DNA of 64,000 nt from Caldisericia bacterium (lineage in GTDB: Bacteria; Caldisericota; Caldisericia; B22-G15): the NCBI GenBank assembly GCA_026414995.1, contig JAOAHY010000001.1:55292-119291 (forward strand). The letters run 5' to 3'. The number at the start of each line of letters is the position of its first letter. Within the stretch, counting starts at the first letter, position 1. A model generated the notes under the pieces. The model did not search any database and had not been told where the DNA came from. It worked only from the letters and a program-made list of their open reading frames with translations. This document shows positions 55,220 to 63,625 of the stretch, one piece after another. Both the position numbers and the translations under genes were made by a program.

Positions 55220-55904
55220 TTCTCTTTCTCCTTTTATTTTTGCTTTCTTTTAATTTTTTAATCTCTTTCTCTAGTTCGTCTATCTTTCTTAAAAGATAAT
55301 CATTCTTTTCTTCAAGAGTTGTATCAAGATAAAGATCTGGTACGATTGGTAAATTAAAATTTATTTCATCATCATATTCACTAATATCTTCATAGGGTAT
55401 TGTATTTATATCTTGTATTATTTGTATCATTCTTCTTTCTTTTAATTCCTCTTCATCTTCAATATCTTTATTTATTTTGTTCAAGAGAACAGTTGGAACA
55501 AAAATTACTATTTTTCCGTCTTCAGTTTTACCAATTGTTCCATATCTCTCTTTGAAATCAAGAATAAATGAAGGTGAAACCATATAAACATCATTATCTT
55601 CATCAACAAAAACAACAGATGCCTTTATTGGTTTTTTCTTTTTCAATTCATCAAATTTTTTTATAAAATCTTTAATATAATCGCTTTCAATTATTACACA
55701 TTTATCTCCGAAATGATAAGAATTGAAAAATTTAAAATGTTTATTCATTCCTTTTATTATAGAATGTGTTTTAAGTAATATAAAAAATGAATTAGAATTT
55801 ACATAATAACTATTTCTATCAATTTTTACTATCTTTTCAATCTCATCTGAAAATGTTTCTTTTAAAGTTCTTTTTAGTAAAAGTTTTACATCTTCTTTTA
55901 TCAT
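55200..55904 (-). CDS. Hypothetical protein with C-terminal coiled coil
   Basis: 234 residues, not recognised. The first 150 residues look alpha/beta (VNSNSFFILLKTHSII, KASVVFVDEDNDVYMVSPSFILDF) and there is an acidic middle. The last 40 residues, KNDYLLRKIDELEKEIKKL onward, form a coiled coil with a very basic tail (KNKRRKRNGDKNR) that may touch nucleic acid. No membrane segment. The start seems leaderless. It leads the dimethylase-ispE cluster but may have its own promoter. Confidence 0.65.
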   Translation of the reverse strand: MIKEDVKLLLKRTLKETFSDEIEKIVKIDRNSYYVNSNSFFILLKTHSIIKGMNKHFKFFNSYHFGDKCVIIESDYIKDFIKKFDELKKKKPIKASVVFVDEDNDVYMVSPSFILDFKERYGTIGKTEDGKIVIFVPTVLLNKINKDIEDEEELKERRMIQIIQDINTIPYEDISEYDDEINFNLPIVPDLYLDTTLEEKNDYLLRKIDELEKEIKKLKESKNKRRKRNGDKNR

Positions 55905-55911
55905 AAGTTAT

Positions 55912-55920
55912 ATTTTACCA
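55912..55920 (-). promoter_or_regulatory. Extended -10 for leaderless mRNA of the 55200-55904 gene
   Basis: On the minus strand TGgTAAAAT (55920-55912), exactly 7 nt, then the ATG at 55904. No Shine-Dalgarno. This matches the nucleoside kinase arrangement at 9652. Confidence 0.5.
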
Positions 55921-55923
55921 CAA

Positions 55924-57189
55924 TTAAAATGAAATAGTGTATTTTGTTTTTGGTAGAATTCCAAAAGGATCAAGTATAGGTTTTTTAATTTCTAATAATA
56001 TTTCATATGGAATACCTGAATGATTTGTACCTATTACAATTAAATCGTAACTCTTCAATTTTGTCTTTGTAATTTTCTCACTTAATAAAATTTTATTTTT
56101 TATTTTTATCTTCTCAATAAATGGATCATAATATGAGACCATTATACCTTTGTTTAAAAGAATTTCTATAAATTTTATTGGTTGGGAATTTCTTATATCA
56201 TTAACATCTTTCTTATAAGTAATACCTATTATAAAAACTTTTTTCTTTTTTAGATAATTTTTAATCTTTTCAAACCAAAAATATGGCATACTTTTATTTA
56301 TTAAATTTGAATATTCGATAGAAGAAAATTTAAACCCAAACTTTTTTCCTCTTTCAAGAAGAAAAATTGGAACTGTTGGTATACAATCACCCCCAACTCC
56401 CCAATTTGGATAAAATGGAACAAATCCATATGGTTTTGTTTTAGCTCCTTCTATTATTTCAAATACATCAACACCATCCTTTGATGTAAGTTTTGCAAAT
56501 TCATTTATGAATGAGATATTTACAAATCTAAAACTATTCTCAAGAAGTTTAATATATTCTGCAACTTTTGTTGATGAAACAGGTATAACTCTATAAAAAA
56601 TGTGAGAATAAAAGAATGTGCCCAAAGCAAGAGAGTTTTCATCTATTCCACTTATAATTTTAGGGATTTCTTCAACTGGATAATCACTTCCTGGGTTAAT
56701 TCTCTCAGGTGAAAAACATAAATAAAAATTTTTTCCACTTTTTTTGAGTTTTGGGTAAATTAACTCTTCTGTTGTTCCAGGTGGTAAAGTACTTTCAATA
56801 ATAATAAGAGTTCCATCTTTTAGATTCTTTCTTATATCTCTTATTGCCTTTAAAACAAATTTTAATTCCGGTGATTCACTCTCGTTTAATGGAGTCGGAA
56901 CTGATATTATAAATATATCAACATTTTCAAGATCTTTAATTTTATTTGTAGGTAAAAAACTATTATTCAAAAAAATTTGTATATCATCACTTTTTATATC
57001 AACTAAATATGATTTTCCTTTTTTTAATAAGTTTATCTTCTCAAGAGAAATATCATATCCAATTACTTTAAAACCTTTTTTTAAAATTGTTATAGCTAAA
57101 GTTAATCCAACATAACCTAAACCAATTACACCTATTGAGCTTTCCTTATTCTTAATTCTATTTTTTAATTCTAAGAAACTCTCTTCCAT
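55924..57189 (-). CDS. UDP-N-acetyl-D-mannosamine (UDP-sugar) dehydrogenase
   Basis: 421 residues, UDP-glucose/GDP-mannose dehydrogenase family. Rossmann motif GVIGLGYVGLTLA (about residues 19-31), ISVPTPLNESESPELKFV, and the catalytic Cys in GGDCIP, where most relatives have GGHCIP. NDIRNSQP is the C-terminal hinge signature. It makes an NDP-uronic acid for surface polysaccharide, WecC-type by overall similarity. No other polysaccharide genes are near. It overlaps eno by 32 nt, an odd operon mate. Confidence 0.88.
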   Translation of the reverse strand: MEESFLELKNRIKNKESSIGVIGLGYVGLTLAITILKKGFKVIGYDISLEKINLLKKGKSYLVDIKSDDIQIFLNNSFLPTNKIKDLENVDIFIISVPTPLNESESPELKFVLKAIRDIRKNLKDGTLIIIESTLPPGTTEELIYPKLKKSGKNFYLCFSPERINPGSDYPVEEIPKIISGIDENSLALGTFFYSHIFYRVIPVSSTKVAEYIKLLENSFRFVNISFINEFAKLTSKDGVDVFEIIEGAKTKPYGFVPFYPNWGVGGDCIPTVPIFLLERGKKFGFKFSSIEYSNLINKSMPYFWFEKIKNYLKKKKVFIIGITYKKDVNDIRNSQPIKFIEILLNKGIMVSYYDPFIEKIKIKNKILLSEKITKTKLKSYDLIVIGTNHSGIPYEILLEIKKPILDPFGILPKTKYTISF

Positions 57190-58429
57190 ATTTTGCTTTA
57201 TCCTTTAATTCATCTTCAATAGTTATTAATCTGTTATATTTTGCCACTCTTTCTCCTCTTGCGGGAGCACCAGTCTTAATCTGAAAACTTTGAGTTGCAA
57301 CTGAAAAATCTGCAATAAAACTATCTATTGTTTCTCCAGACCTATGAGATATCATATAGTTATAACCATATTTTCTTGCTATATTTATAACTTCAAGTGT
57401 CTCTGTGAGTGTTCCAATTTGATTTAATTTAATAAGGATAGCATTTCCTATTCCATTTTCAATTCCAAAAAGGAATTTTTCTTTGTTAGTAACAAAAATA
57501 TCATCACCAACAATTTGAATTTTGTTTTTTACCTCTTTTGTAAAATTTTTCCATGAATCGTAATCTTCCTCATCAAATGGATCTTCAATAGAAATTATTG
57601 GATACTTTTCAATCAATCTAAGATAATATTCTTTTAACTCTTCACCTTCTATTTCTTTACCTTCAAATATGTATTTTCCATTTTTATAAAAACTTGATGC
57701 TGCACAATCAAGAGCAATAAAAATTTCTTCACCTAATTTATATTTTGCATTATCAATTGCTTCAATAATTAGTCTAATTGCTTCTTCATTGTTTTTAAGA
57801 ATTGGAGAAAAGCCACCCTCATCTCCAATGCCTGTTGAGAGTTCTTTTTTCTTTAAAACTTCTTTTAATTTCATATAAATTTCTGCACCTGCTCTAATTG
57901 CTTCTTTAAAAGAATTGAATCCATAAGGAACTATCATAAATTCCTGAATGTCAAGATTATTTTCCGCATGTTTACCACCATTTATGATATTTAAAAATGG
58001 AATTGGAAGAACATTCGCAAATAAACCTCCTATATATTTGTATAAAGGAATCCCTAAACACAAACTTCCAGTTCTTGCAACAGCTAAAGATACACCCAGA
58101 ATAGCATTTGCCCCAATATTACTTTTATTTTTAGATTCATCAAGATTTATCATCCTCCTATCAATTTCCTCTTGATCTAAAACATCCATCCCAAGAATTT
58201 CAGGTGCAATAAATAGTTCTATGTTTTTAATTGCTTTTTGTACCCCCTTTCCAAAAAATCTCTCATCTTCATCTCTTAATTCAACTGCCTCATACTTCCC
58301 TTTAGAAGCACCAGATGGAACTTGAGCAATTCCCTTAAATCCAGAAATTGTTGTAACTTCAACTTCAAGAGTTGGATTTCCTCTTGAGTCTAAAATCTCT
58401 CTTCCCTTCACTTCAATAATCTCTTCCAT
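57158..58429 (-). CDS. eno: Enolase
   Basis: 423 residues, full length. It converts 2-phosphoglycerate to phosphoenolpyruvate. Landmarks are GREILDSRGNPTLEVEV (about residue 9), QVPSGASKGKYEAVELRD, STGIGDEGGFSP, SIEDPFDEEDYDSW and MISHRSGETIDSFIADFSVA. AGGGAATTT precedes the ATG. It starts 14 nt after the activase gene, so it is co-transcribed with the dehydratase-like genes rather than with other glycolytic genes. Confidence 0.98.
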   Translation of the reverse strand: MEEIIEVKGREILDSRGNPTLEVEVTTISGFKGIAQVPSGASKGKYEAVELRDEDERFFGKGVQKAIKNIELFIAPEILGMDVLDQEEIDRRMINLDESKNKSNIGANAILGVSLAVARTGSLCLGIPLYKYIGGLFANVLPIPFLNIINGGKHAENNLDIQEFMIVPYGFNSFKEAIRAGAEIYMKLKEVLKKKELSTGIGDEGGFSPILKNNEEAIRLIIEAIDNAKYKLGEEIFIALDCAASSFYKNGKYIFEGKEIEGEELKEYYLRLIEKYPIISIEDPFDEEDYDSWKNFTKEVKNKIQIVGDDIFVTNKEKFLFGIENGIGNAILIKLNQIGTLTETLEVINIARKYGYNYMISHRSGETIDSFIADFSVATQSFQIKTGAPARGERVAKYNRLITIEDELKDKAKYGREFLRIKK

Positions 58430-58443
58430 AAATTCCCTCCTAT

Positions 58444-59223
58444 TTATGATTCTATTGAATAAATTGCAGCTCCAATTGCGCCAATTATCTGAGGATTTTC
58501 AGGAACATTTATTTTTACCTTTAATAAATCCTCCAATGCTTTAACAACACCGCTATTTTTTGCAACTCCTCCTGTCATAGTTATTTCTTCTTCATAATTT
58601 ACTCTTTTTAAAAGAGTAGCTGCTCTTTTTGCAACAGAATAGTTTAAGCCTCTAATTATATCTTCCTTATTTACTCCCTCATGAATTAAAGATATAATTT
58701 CAGATTCTGCAAAAACAGTACATATATTAGAAATTTCTATTAATTTTTTAGATTTCTCATGTAGAGTACCAAAATCTTTAAGGTCAATTTGAAGTGCATG
58801 AGACATAACTTCAAGAAATCTTCCGGTTCCTGCAGCACATTTATCATTCATTACAAAATCTAAAACATTTCCATTTTCTGCTAGTTTAATTGCTTTACTA
58901 TCTTGTCCACCAATATCAATTATAGTTTTTGTTTTTGGAAACAAAAATTTTGCACCTTTTGCATGACAAGAGATTTCTGTTTTTGTTAAATTAGTAAAAT
59001 CAACACTAATTCTTCCATAACCTGTTGCAAGTATTTTTTCAATATCTTTTCTTTCAATTTTATTTTCTTTTAAAATTTCTTCTAACAGTTTAATTGCGGT
59101 ACTATTTCCATTTACACCAGTTGGTGCAATTTTGTAACTTATTATATTTAATTTACTATCTTTTTTTAAAATAACAACTTTTGTTGCAACAGAACCTATA
59201 TCAATACCAACATAATAACTCAT
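58444..59223 (-). CDS. 2-hydroxyacyl-CoA dehydratase/benzoyl-CoA reductase activase
   Basis: 259 residues of the BadF/BadG/HgdC ASKHA ATPase family. YVGIDIGSVATKVVIL is the phosphate-1 loop and IIDIGGQDSKAIKL the phosphate-2 loop. Cys129 (NDKCAAGTGRF) and Cys168 (SNICTVFAESE) are the ligands of the [4Fe-4S] shared by the homodimer. It injects a low-potential electron into its dehydratase partner using ATP and is oxygen-labile, which implies anaerobiosis. It overlaps the HgdB-like gene by 4 nt. Confidence 0.95.
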   Translation of the reverse strand: MSYYVGIDIGSVATKVVILKKDSKLNIISYKIAPTGVNGNSTAIKLLEEILKENKIERKDIEKILATGYGRISVDFTNLTKTEISCHAKGAKFLFPKTKTIIDIGGQDSKAIKLAENGNVLDFVMNDKCAAGTGRFLEVMSHALQIDLKDFGTLHEKSKKLIEISNICTVFAESEIISLIHEGVNKEDIIRGLNYSVAKRAATLLKRVNYEEEITMTGGVAKNSGVVKALEDLLKVKINVPENPQIIGAIGAAIYSIES

Positions 59224-60458
59224 CCTAAAACCTCCAGAAAACCTTCAACCCTTGTTTTAATTTGTTCTTTTGGATAGTTTGTTTCATCAACTAAGTCTCC
59301 ATCAATAATTATAGTTGGAATTCCAAAATTTATTAATTTTTTTCTTAATAAATATGAACTTCCTGCTCCTTGTCGACAACCCCATTGATTAAAAATTACA
59401 ACCCCATCTATTTTATATTCTTCAATAAATTTTATAGCAGTTCTAAATCTTTCATCTAAATTAGAGAAAATTTTATAATTAATAAGTTTTTTTGCAATTG
59501 AAATAAATGGATCATGCTTATCAAACTCATCCCAATAAACATTACTAGTTTCTTCAAAAACAATATATGCTCCCTTATTATTAAGAAAATCAAAAAGGTC
59601 AACTTTAAAATATGGTCCTAGATGCATCCAAAAGATTCTTCTCTTTACTTTTATTTCATAACCTTCTTCATATAAAATTTTAAGTTTATCTCTTAGTAAT
59701 TTAAAGAAATCTCTTCCATATTCTGAACCAAATGCAGAAAATATCATTCCAAGGTATCCTAAAAATTTTCTTCCATCAATTAATACTTTCCTTTTTCTTA
59801 AATCATTTATTTCAATAAGATATTTTCTTGCCTCATTTGAAAATTCAATTGCTTTCTCAAGATTTTTAATTGGATTTTTAACTTTAAATTCTTTAGCAAG
59901 ATAAAAAAATAGATCTGATAGTTTTTTTGAAAGATAATTTATGCTTTCCTCACTATTATCTTCTGGTATATCAATAACAAAATATTCACCACCAAAAATT
60001 TTTGAAATAAGATAAAAAGAGTGAATGGCTGAATGGCAAGGTTTATCTGTTGAGACAATATAAGTAGGTTTTGGCAAAAATCCCATTTTTATAAGACCTA
60101 TTAAATTTCTATGCACACTACAACTATCTTTTGAAAATAAAATTTCATCGCTCTCAAAAAGTGTAGAATTACTTATTCCAAAATTTGCACTAACTGCTGA
60201 AGCAACTTCTGGAAGAATTGGAAATGTATCTAAAGCAAAAAATAGTTCAGTAGGTGTAAAAACATTTGTCATTACAACTTTACTATTTTTACCAAAATTT
60301 TTCTTTAATAAATCTAAAGAAAATCTAATTGATATCTTTCCAATTTCATCTGGTCTCAATATTTGATTTAATACTCCATATATTAGTGAATAAATAAATT
60401 TTTTCTTCAAAATTTTTTGAAAAAACTCAGGGGATACTTTTGAAATTTCAATTTTCAT
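59220..60458 (-). CDS. 2-hydroxyacyl-CoA dehydratase D-component-like subunit (HgdB family)
   Basis: 412 residues. The HgdB/BcrBC fold is seen from MTNVFTPTELFFALDTFPILPEVASA, DKPCHSAIHSFYLISKIFG and the C-terminal VVIFNQWGCRQGAGSSYLLRKKL...DGDLVDETNYPKEQIKTRVEGFLEVL. Candidate cluster cysteines are in DSCSVHR, DKPCHS and WGCRQ. It probably holds a [4Fe-4S] or double-cubane cluster with the next subunit. Substrate unknown: could be a hydroxyacyl-CoA or one of the small-molecule reductases of the double-cubane type. Confidence 0.85.
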   Translation of the reverse strand: MKIEISKVSPEFFQKILKKKFIYSLIYGVLNQILRPDEIGKISIRFSLDLLKKNFGKNSKVVMTNVFTPTELFFALDTFPILPEVASAVSANFGISNSTLFESDEILFSKDSCSVHRNLIGLIKMGFLPKPTYIVSTDKPCHSAIHSFYLISKIFGGEYFVIDIPEDNSEESINYLSKKLSDLFFYLAKEFKVKNPIKNLEKAIEFSNEARKYLIEINDLRKRKVLIDGRKFLGYLGMIFSAFGSEYGRDFFKLLRDKLKILYEEGYEIKVKRRIFWMHLGPYFKVDLFDFLNNKGAYIVFEETSNVYWDEFDKHDPFISIAKKLINYKIFSNLDERFRTAIKFIEEYKIDGVVIFNQWGCRQGAGSSYLLRKKLINFGIPTIIIDGDLVDETNYPKEQIKTRVEGFLEVLG

Positions 60459-61516
60459 TTTATCATCTCCATAAATGCTTCAATTCTTGTTCTGATTTGA
60501 CCTTTTATATTCATAGAATAATCATCTTCAATTATAAGTAATGGAATTTTTTCTTTATTTAATTTATCTTTTATAAGAGGTAAATAAAATATTAAAGGAT
60601 CACAATATTTTAAATTATAAACAATAACTCCATTCAAAGACAACTCTTTGCATCTTGTAACAATTTTCTCAATTTTATTATCTAAAACTCTTCTTCTAAC
60701 ACATCCTTCTCTTTTTAAATAATATTTTGCTAAAGAGTATAATGGGTCTTTTAAATAATCATTGATCAATTCTAAATTTTTATTACCAAAACATGAATCT
60801 TCATAGTAAATTTCGTATCCTAACGATTCAACATACTCAATAAAGTTCAATGGATAAATAGTTGAAAAAAGATAAAATTTTCCACTTTTAAGTTGTGAAA
60901 CTATTTCTTTGAATTCAAAATCAAGTTTTAGAAATTCTTCGATATCGATTGTTTGGAAAATTAAATTTAAATATAAGGCATGTAGTGTCAAATTTTTACT
61001 TTTAAATTCATCCAATAATTTTTTAAGTTTATTTCTTCCCTCATTAAATAAATTAATAGAATGAATCAATTTATCTTTATCTATATTACCACTCAATTCT
61101 TTAAAAAGATTTTCAAATTGAAATTTAAGATATTTTATATCATTTTCATTTTCATTAAAAGGTACTTTTAGGTAAAAACTTCTATCTACAAATCCTAAAT
61201 CCTTATAAACTTCATAAATTCTCCTTGAAGAATCACATCCATCTGTAAAAATAAAGTTCTTTTTATCTAAATTATTTCTTATAAAAAATTCGATTGTGCT
61301 CTTTAAATATGGACATATATATTTTGGAGAAACTTCATCTGAATATAAAAATTGAGTTGATTCAGTAATAAATCTTATTGGTTTAAAATTTGATGCTTTA
61401 ATTATTTCAATTGGAACATAAGAACAGAAATAAAAAAAGGAATCTTTATCATTAAAATTTTTTTTAAAATTTTCAATAAAAAATGTTTTTATTTCACTTA
61501 ATTCTTTAAAATTCAT
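60455..61516 (-). CDS. Divergent 2-hydroxyacyl-CoA dehydratase-like second subunit
   Basis: 353 residues, shorter and more diverged than the neighbouring subunit. YFCSYVPIEIIKASNFKPIRFI, YICPYLKSTIEFFI, FTDGCDSSRRIYEVY, VYNLKYCDPLIFYLPLIKDKL and IKGQIRTRIEAFMEMI follow the HgdA/B pattern, with cysteines in the usual places. It starts the operon with a -10 TATAAT (61529-61524) 7 nt before the ATG, suggesting a leaderless mRNA. It probably pairs with the 412-residue subunit as a heterodimer. Confidence 0.8.
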   Translation of the reverse strand: MNFKELSEIKTFFIENFKKNFNDKDSFFYFCSYVPIEIIKASNFKPIRFITESTQFLYSDEVSPKYICPYLKSTIEFFIRNNLDKKNFIFTDGCDSSRRIYEVYKDLGFVDRSFYLKVPFNENENDIKYLKFQFENLFKELSGNIDKDKLIHSINLFNEGRNKLKKLLDEFKSKNLTLHALYLNLIFQTIDIEEFLKLDFEFKEIVSQLKSGKFYLFSTIYPLNFIEYVESLGYEIYYEDSCFGNKNLELINDYLKDPLYSLAKYYLKREGCVRRRVLDNKIEKIVTRCKELSLNGVIVYNLKYCDPLIFYLPLIKDKLNKEKIPLLIIEDDYSMNIKGQIRTRIEAFMEMIK

Positions 61517-61523
61517 ATTAAAT

Positions 61524-61529
61524 ATTATA
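61524..61529 (-). promoter_or_regulatory. -10 element for leaderless dehydratase operon mRNA
   Basis: Consensus TATAAT on the minus strand, exactly 7 nt before the ATG at 61516. No Shine-Dalgarno, no clear -35. Confidence 0.5.
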
Positions 61530-61588
61530 ACCTAATTTTTATGGTATATTTAAAAAGATAAAACTTAAAAAAATAAAAAGGAGGCAAG

Positions 61589-62338
61589 ATGAAAGGAATA
61601 GTTGTTTTAAGACCATCAATGTCAAAAAGATTAATCGCAAAAGGTGTAAAAGAACTTTTAAATTCAATGGGTGTTTTAAATAAAGGAATAGTATTTATTG
61701 GATTAGGTTCAACAAATAGTTTTATTGTTGAAGAGATTCTTGAAAAAAATTTCGAAAAAGAAAAATATATGGCAGGATATATTGGAGATTGTAAACTTTC
61801 AGTTCTTGATAAAGATATTAGATTAAATCCAATAATTTTGGTAGATGGAAAACCATCTAATGAAAATCCAGATGAAGTTATAAAAAGAATGGGGAAAAAT
61901 GATGTTTTTATTAAAGGAGCAAATGCAATTGACCCTGAAGGAAATATTGGTGTAATAGTTGCAGACAAAAATGGTGGAACAGTTGGGAGGTATATTGGAA
62001 CAATTCTTGCAAGAGGAGTTAAGTGGATTGCGCCAGTAAGTTTAGGCAAACTTATACCAGATGTTATTGAAGCATCTTATTTTGCTAAAATAGAAGAAAT
62101 TGATTTAAGTATGGGTCTACCTTCAGCAATATTTCCAATTGTCAATGCTCTACCATTTAATGAAATTGACGCATTTGAAATTCTTTTTGAAGTTGATGCA
62201 GTTCTACTTGCAAAAGGTGGACTTTGGGAAGATGAAGGTTCAATAGTAATTGGAATAGAAGGCGAAGAGAAAAATGTTAAAAAAGCATTTGAGTATATAG
62301 AATCAATTAAAGGGGAATCATTACCAAAAAATAAATAA
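61589..62338 (+). CDS. Conserved-looking protein of unknown function
   Basis: 249 residues, soluble, not recognised. The N-terminal LRPSMSKRLIAKGVKEL is followed by a Gly-rich turn FIGLGSTNSFIVEEIL and a run of alpha/beta elements: FIKGANAIDPEGNIGVIVADKNGGTVGRYIG, APVSLGKLIPDV and VLLAKGGLWEDEGSIVIGIEG. The pattern suggests a nucleotide- or phosphate-binding fold. No cysteine-rich or catalytic motif that I can name. AAAAGGAGG precedes the ATG. It is transcribed away from the dehydratase operon and ends 12 nt from a convergent gene. Confidence 0.7.
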   Translation: MKGIVVLRPSMSKRLIAKGVKELLNSMGVLNKGIVFIGLGSTNSFIVEEILEKNFEKEKYMAGYIGDCKLSVLDKDIRLNPIILVDGKPSNENPDEVIKRMGKNDVFIKGANAIDPEGNIGVIVADKNGGTVGRYIGTILARGVKWIAPVSLGKLIPDVIEASYFAKIEEIDLSMGLPSAIFPIVNALPFNEIDAFEILFEVDAVLLAKGGLWEDEGSIVIGIEGEEKNVKKAFEYIESIKGESLPKNK

Positions 62339-62350
62339 TATATTCAATTA

Positions 62351-63625
62351 TTAATCTTTTGGATATGTTATAGTTATTGTCTTACTGTTTTGGTCCCATT
62401 CAACTTTACATCCAAGATTCTCTGCAACAAATCTTACTGGTAACATTGTTCTACCAGAAATAATTAAAGGAACAACCTTCGGGTTATTTGGATCAATAGG
62501 TGTCTCAACACCATTAACTCTTCCTTTATTTTTACCAATCCAGAGTTCAATAAATTTTTCTTTAAGAGAGATTGTTACTTTTCTCTCATTCTGATCCCAA
62601 GTAATTTCTCCTCCTAATGGTTCCAAAACATATCTTATTGAAAGATAGGTTCTTCCTTCAATAATTTGTGGTGCAACATCTATTTCTTTCTGAAAATCAT
62701 TTATTTGTATTGTTTTACTACCAATTTGAAATTTAAGAATTTTTCTTTTTATGTAAGTTACTTTGTAGATTTCTTCTTTTTCATTGTTCAATTTATCAAT
62801 TAGTTTAAATTTTAATTCATTAATACCTTCTTTTAAAAATAAAAAGGTCTCAAAATTTCCATTATTGTCAAATTTTAATTCAATGTTATTAAGAGATGCA
62901 TATTTTACACCAATTCCTTCGTCAGATACTTTACCAGTAATTTTTAAATTTTCATCGTATGTATCTAAAGGAATTTTGGTTGTCAGTTTAGGTGGAGTTT
63001 TATCAAGAAAAACAACTAAACTTAAAGAGGATATATTTCCTCTATTATCTTCTGCAGTAATTATAAATTCGTTTTTACCTTCAACCAATTTATAATTTGC
63101 ATCAAAAGATGAACAGCCACATTGATTTATTTTCACTCCATTAACAAGAAGGTTTTTAAGACCACTCATGTTGTCCCTGACACCAATCAAAATATACAAA
63201 TTTTCGTCGTTAGTATAAAAATTATTTTGTTCTGGTTTAACAATTCTTAATTCAGGAGGTTTGTCATCAACAATTTTTATTGAGACAATATTAGAGGGCT
63301 CTGAATATTTACCATCTTTATCGACAGCTTTTACCATATAATAATAGGTTTTATCAAGAAAAATTGAATAATCAAGATAATACATTTGATCTTTGCTATA
63401 TGTTCTGCCCAGAAAAGAGAGATTTTTTTCATTCTCACCTTTATATACTTCAAAATATTGAATTGTTTCATCAGATTTTTCAATTTCCCATGTTAATCTT
63501 ATTTTGTAGTCTTCCTGAACTGCCCTTAGATTAACTGGTTTTGAGGGATAAGTTTTTGAGACTAAATTTTCTACTAATAAAATTGATATTACAAATATTA
63601 AAATAATAAAATTTTTCTTAATCAT
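62351..63625 (-). CDS. Secreted protein with FN3-like, Ig-like and copper-amine-oxidase-N domains
   Basis: 424 residues with a signal peptide (1-23). Residues about 28-118 resemble fibronectin type III (PVNLRAVQEDYKIRLTWEI), 130-290 are Ig-like repeats of the glucodextranase-B type (PPELRIVKPEQNNFY, DKTPPKLTTKIP), and 298-424 hold two copper-amine-oxidase-N half-repeats (GRTYLSIRYVLEPLGGEITW, GRTMLPVRFVAENLGCKVEW). It is likely an envelope-surface or adhesion protein. The start overlaps the upstream arsC-type gene by 8 nt. Confidence 0.85.
   Translation of the reverse strand: MIKKNFIILIFVISILLVENLVSKTYPSKPVNLRAVQEDYKIRLTWEIEKSDETIQYFEVYKGENEKNLSFLGRTYSKDQMYYLDYSIFLDKTYYYMVKAVDKDGKYSEPSNIVSIKIVDDKPPELRIVKPEQNNFYTNDENLYILIGVRDNMSGLKNLLVNGVKINQCGCSSFDANYKLVEGKNEFIITAEDNRGNISSLSLVVFLDKTPPKLTTKIPLDTYDENLKITGKVSDEGIGVKYASLNNIELKFDNNGNFETFLFLKEGINELKFKLIDKLNNEKEEIYKVTYIKRKILKFQIGSKTIQINDFQKEIDVAPQIIEGRTYLSIRYVLEPLGGEITWDQNERKVTISLKEKFIELWIGKNKGRVNGVETPIDPNNPKVVPLIISGRTMLPVRFVAENLGCKVEWDQNSKTITITYPKD

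Noticed and set aside
61525-62049. 174-codon minus-strand frame opposite the 61589-62338 gene
   Set aside because: No Shine-Dalgarno, Pro/Ser-rich low-complexity composition typical of an antisense shadow, and the plus strand has a strong Shine-Dalgarno and coherent protein.
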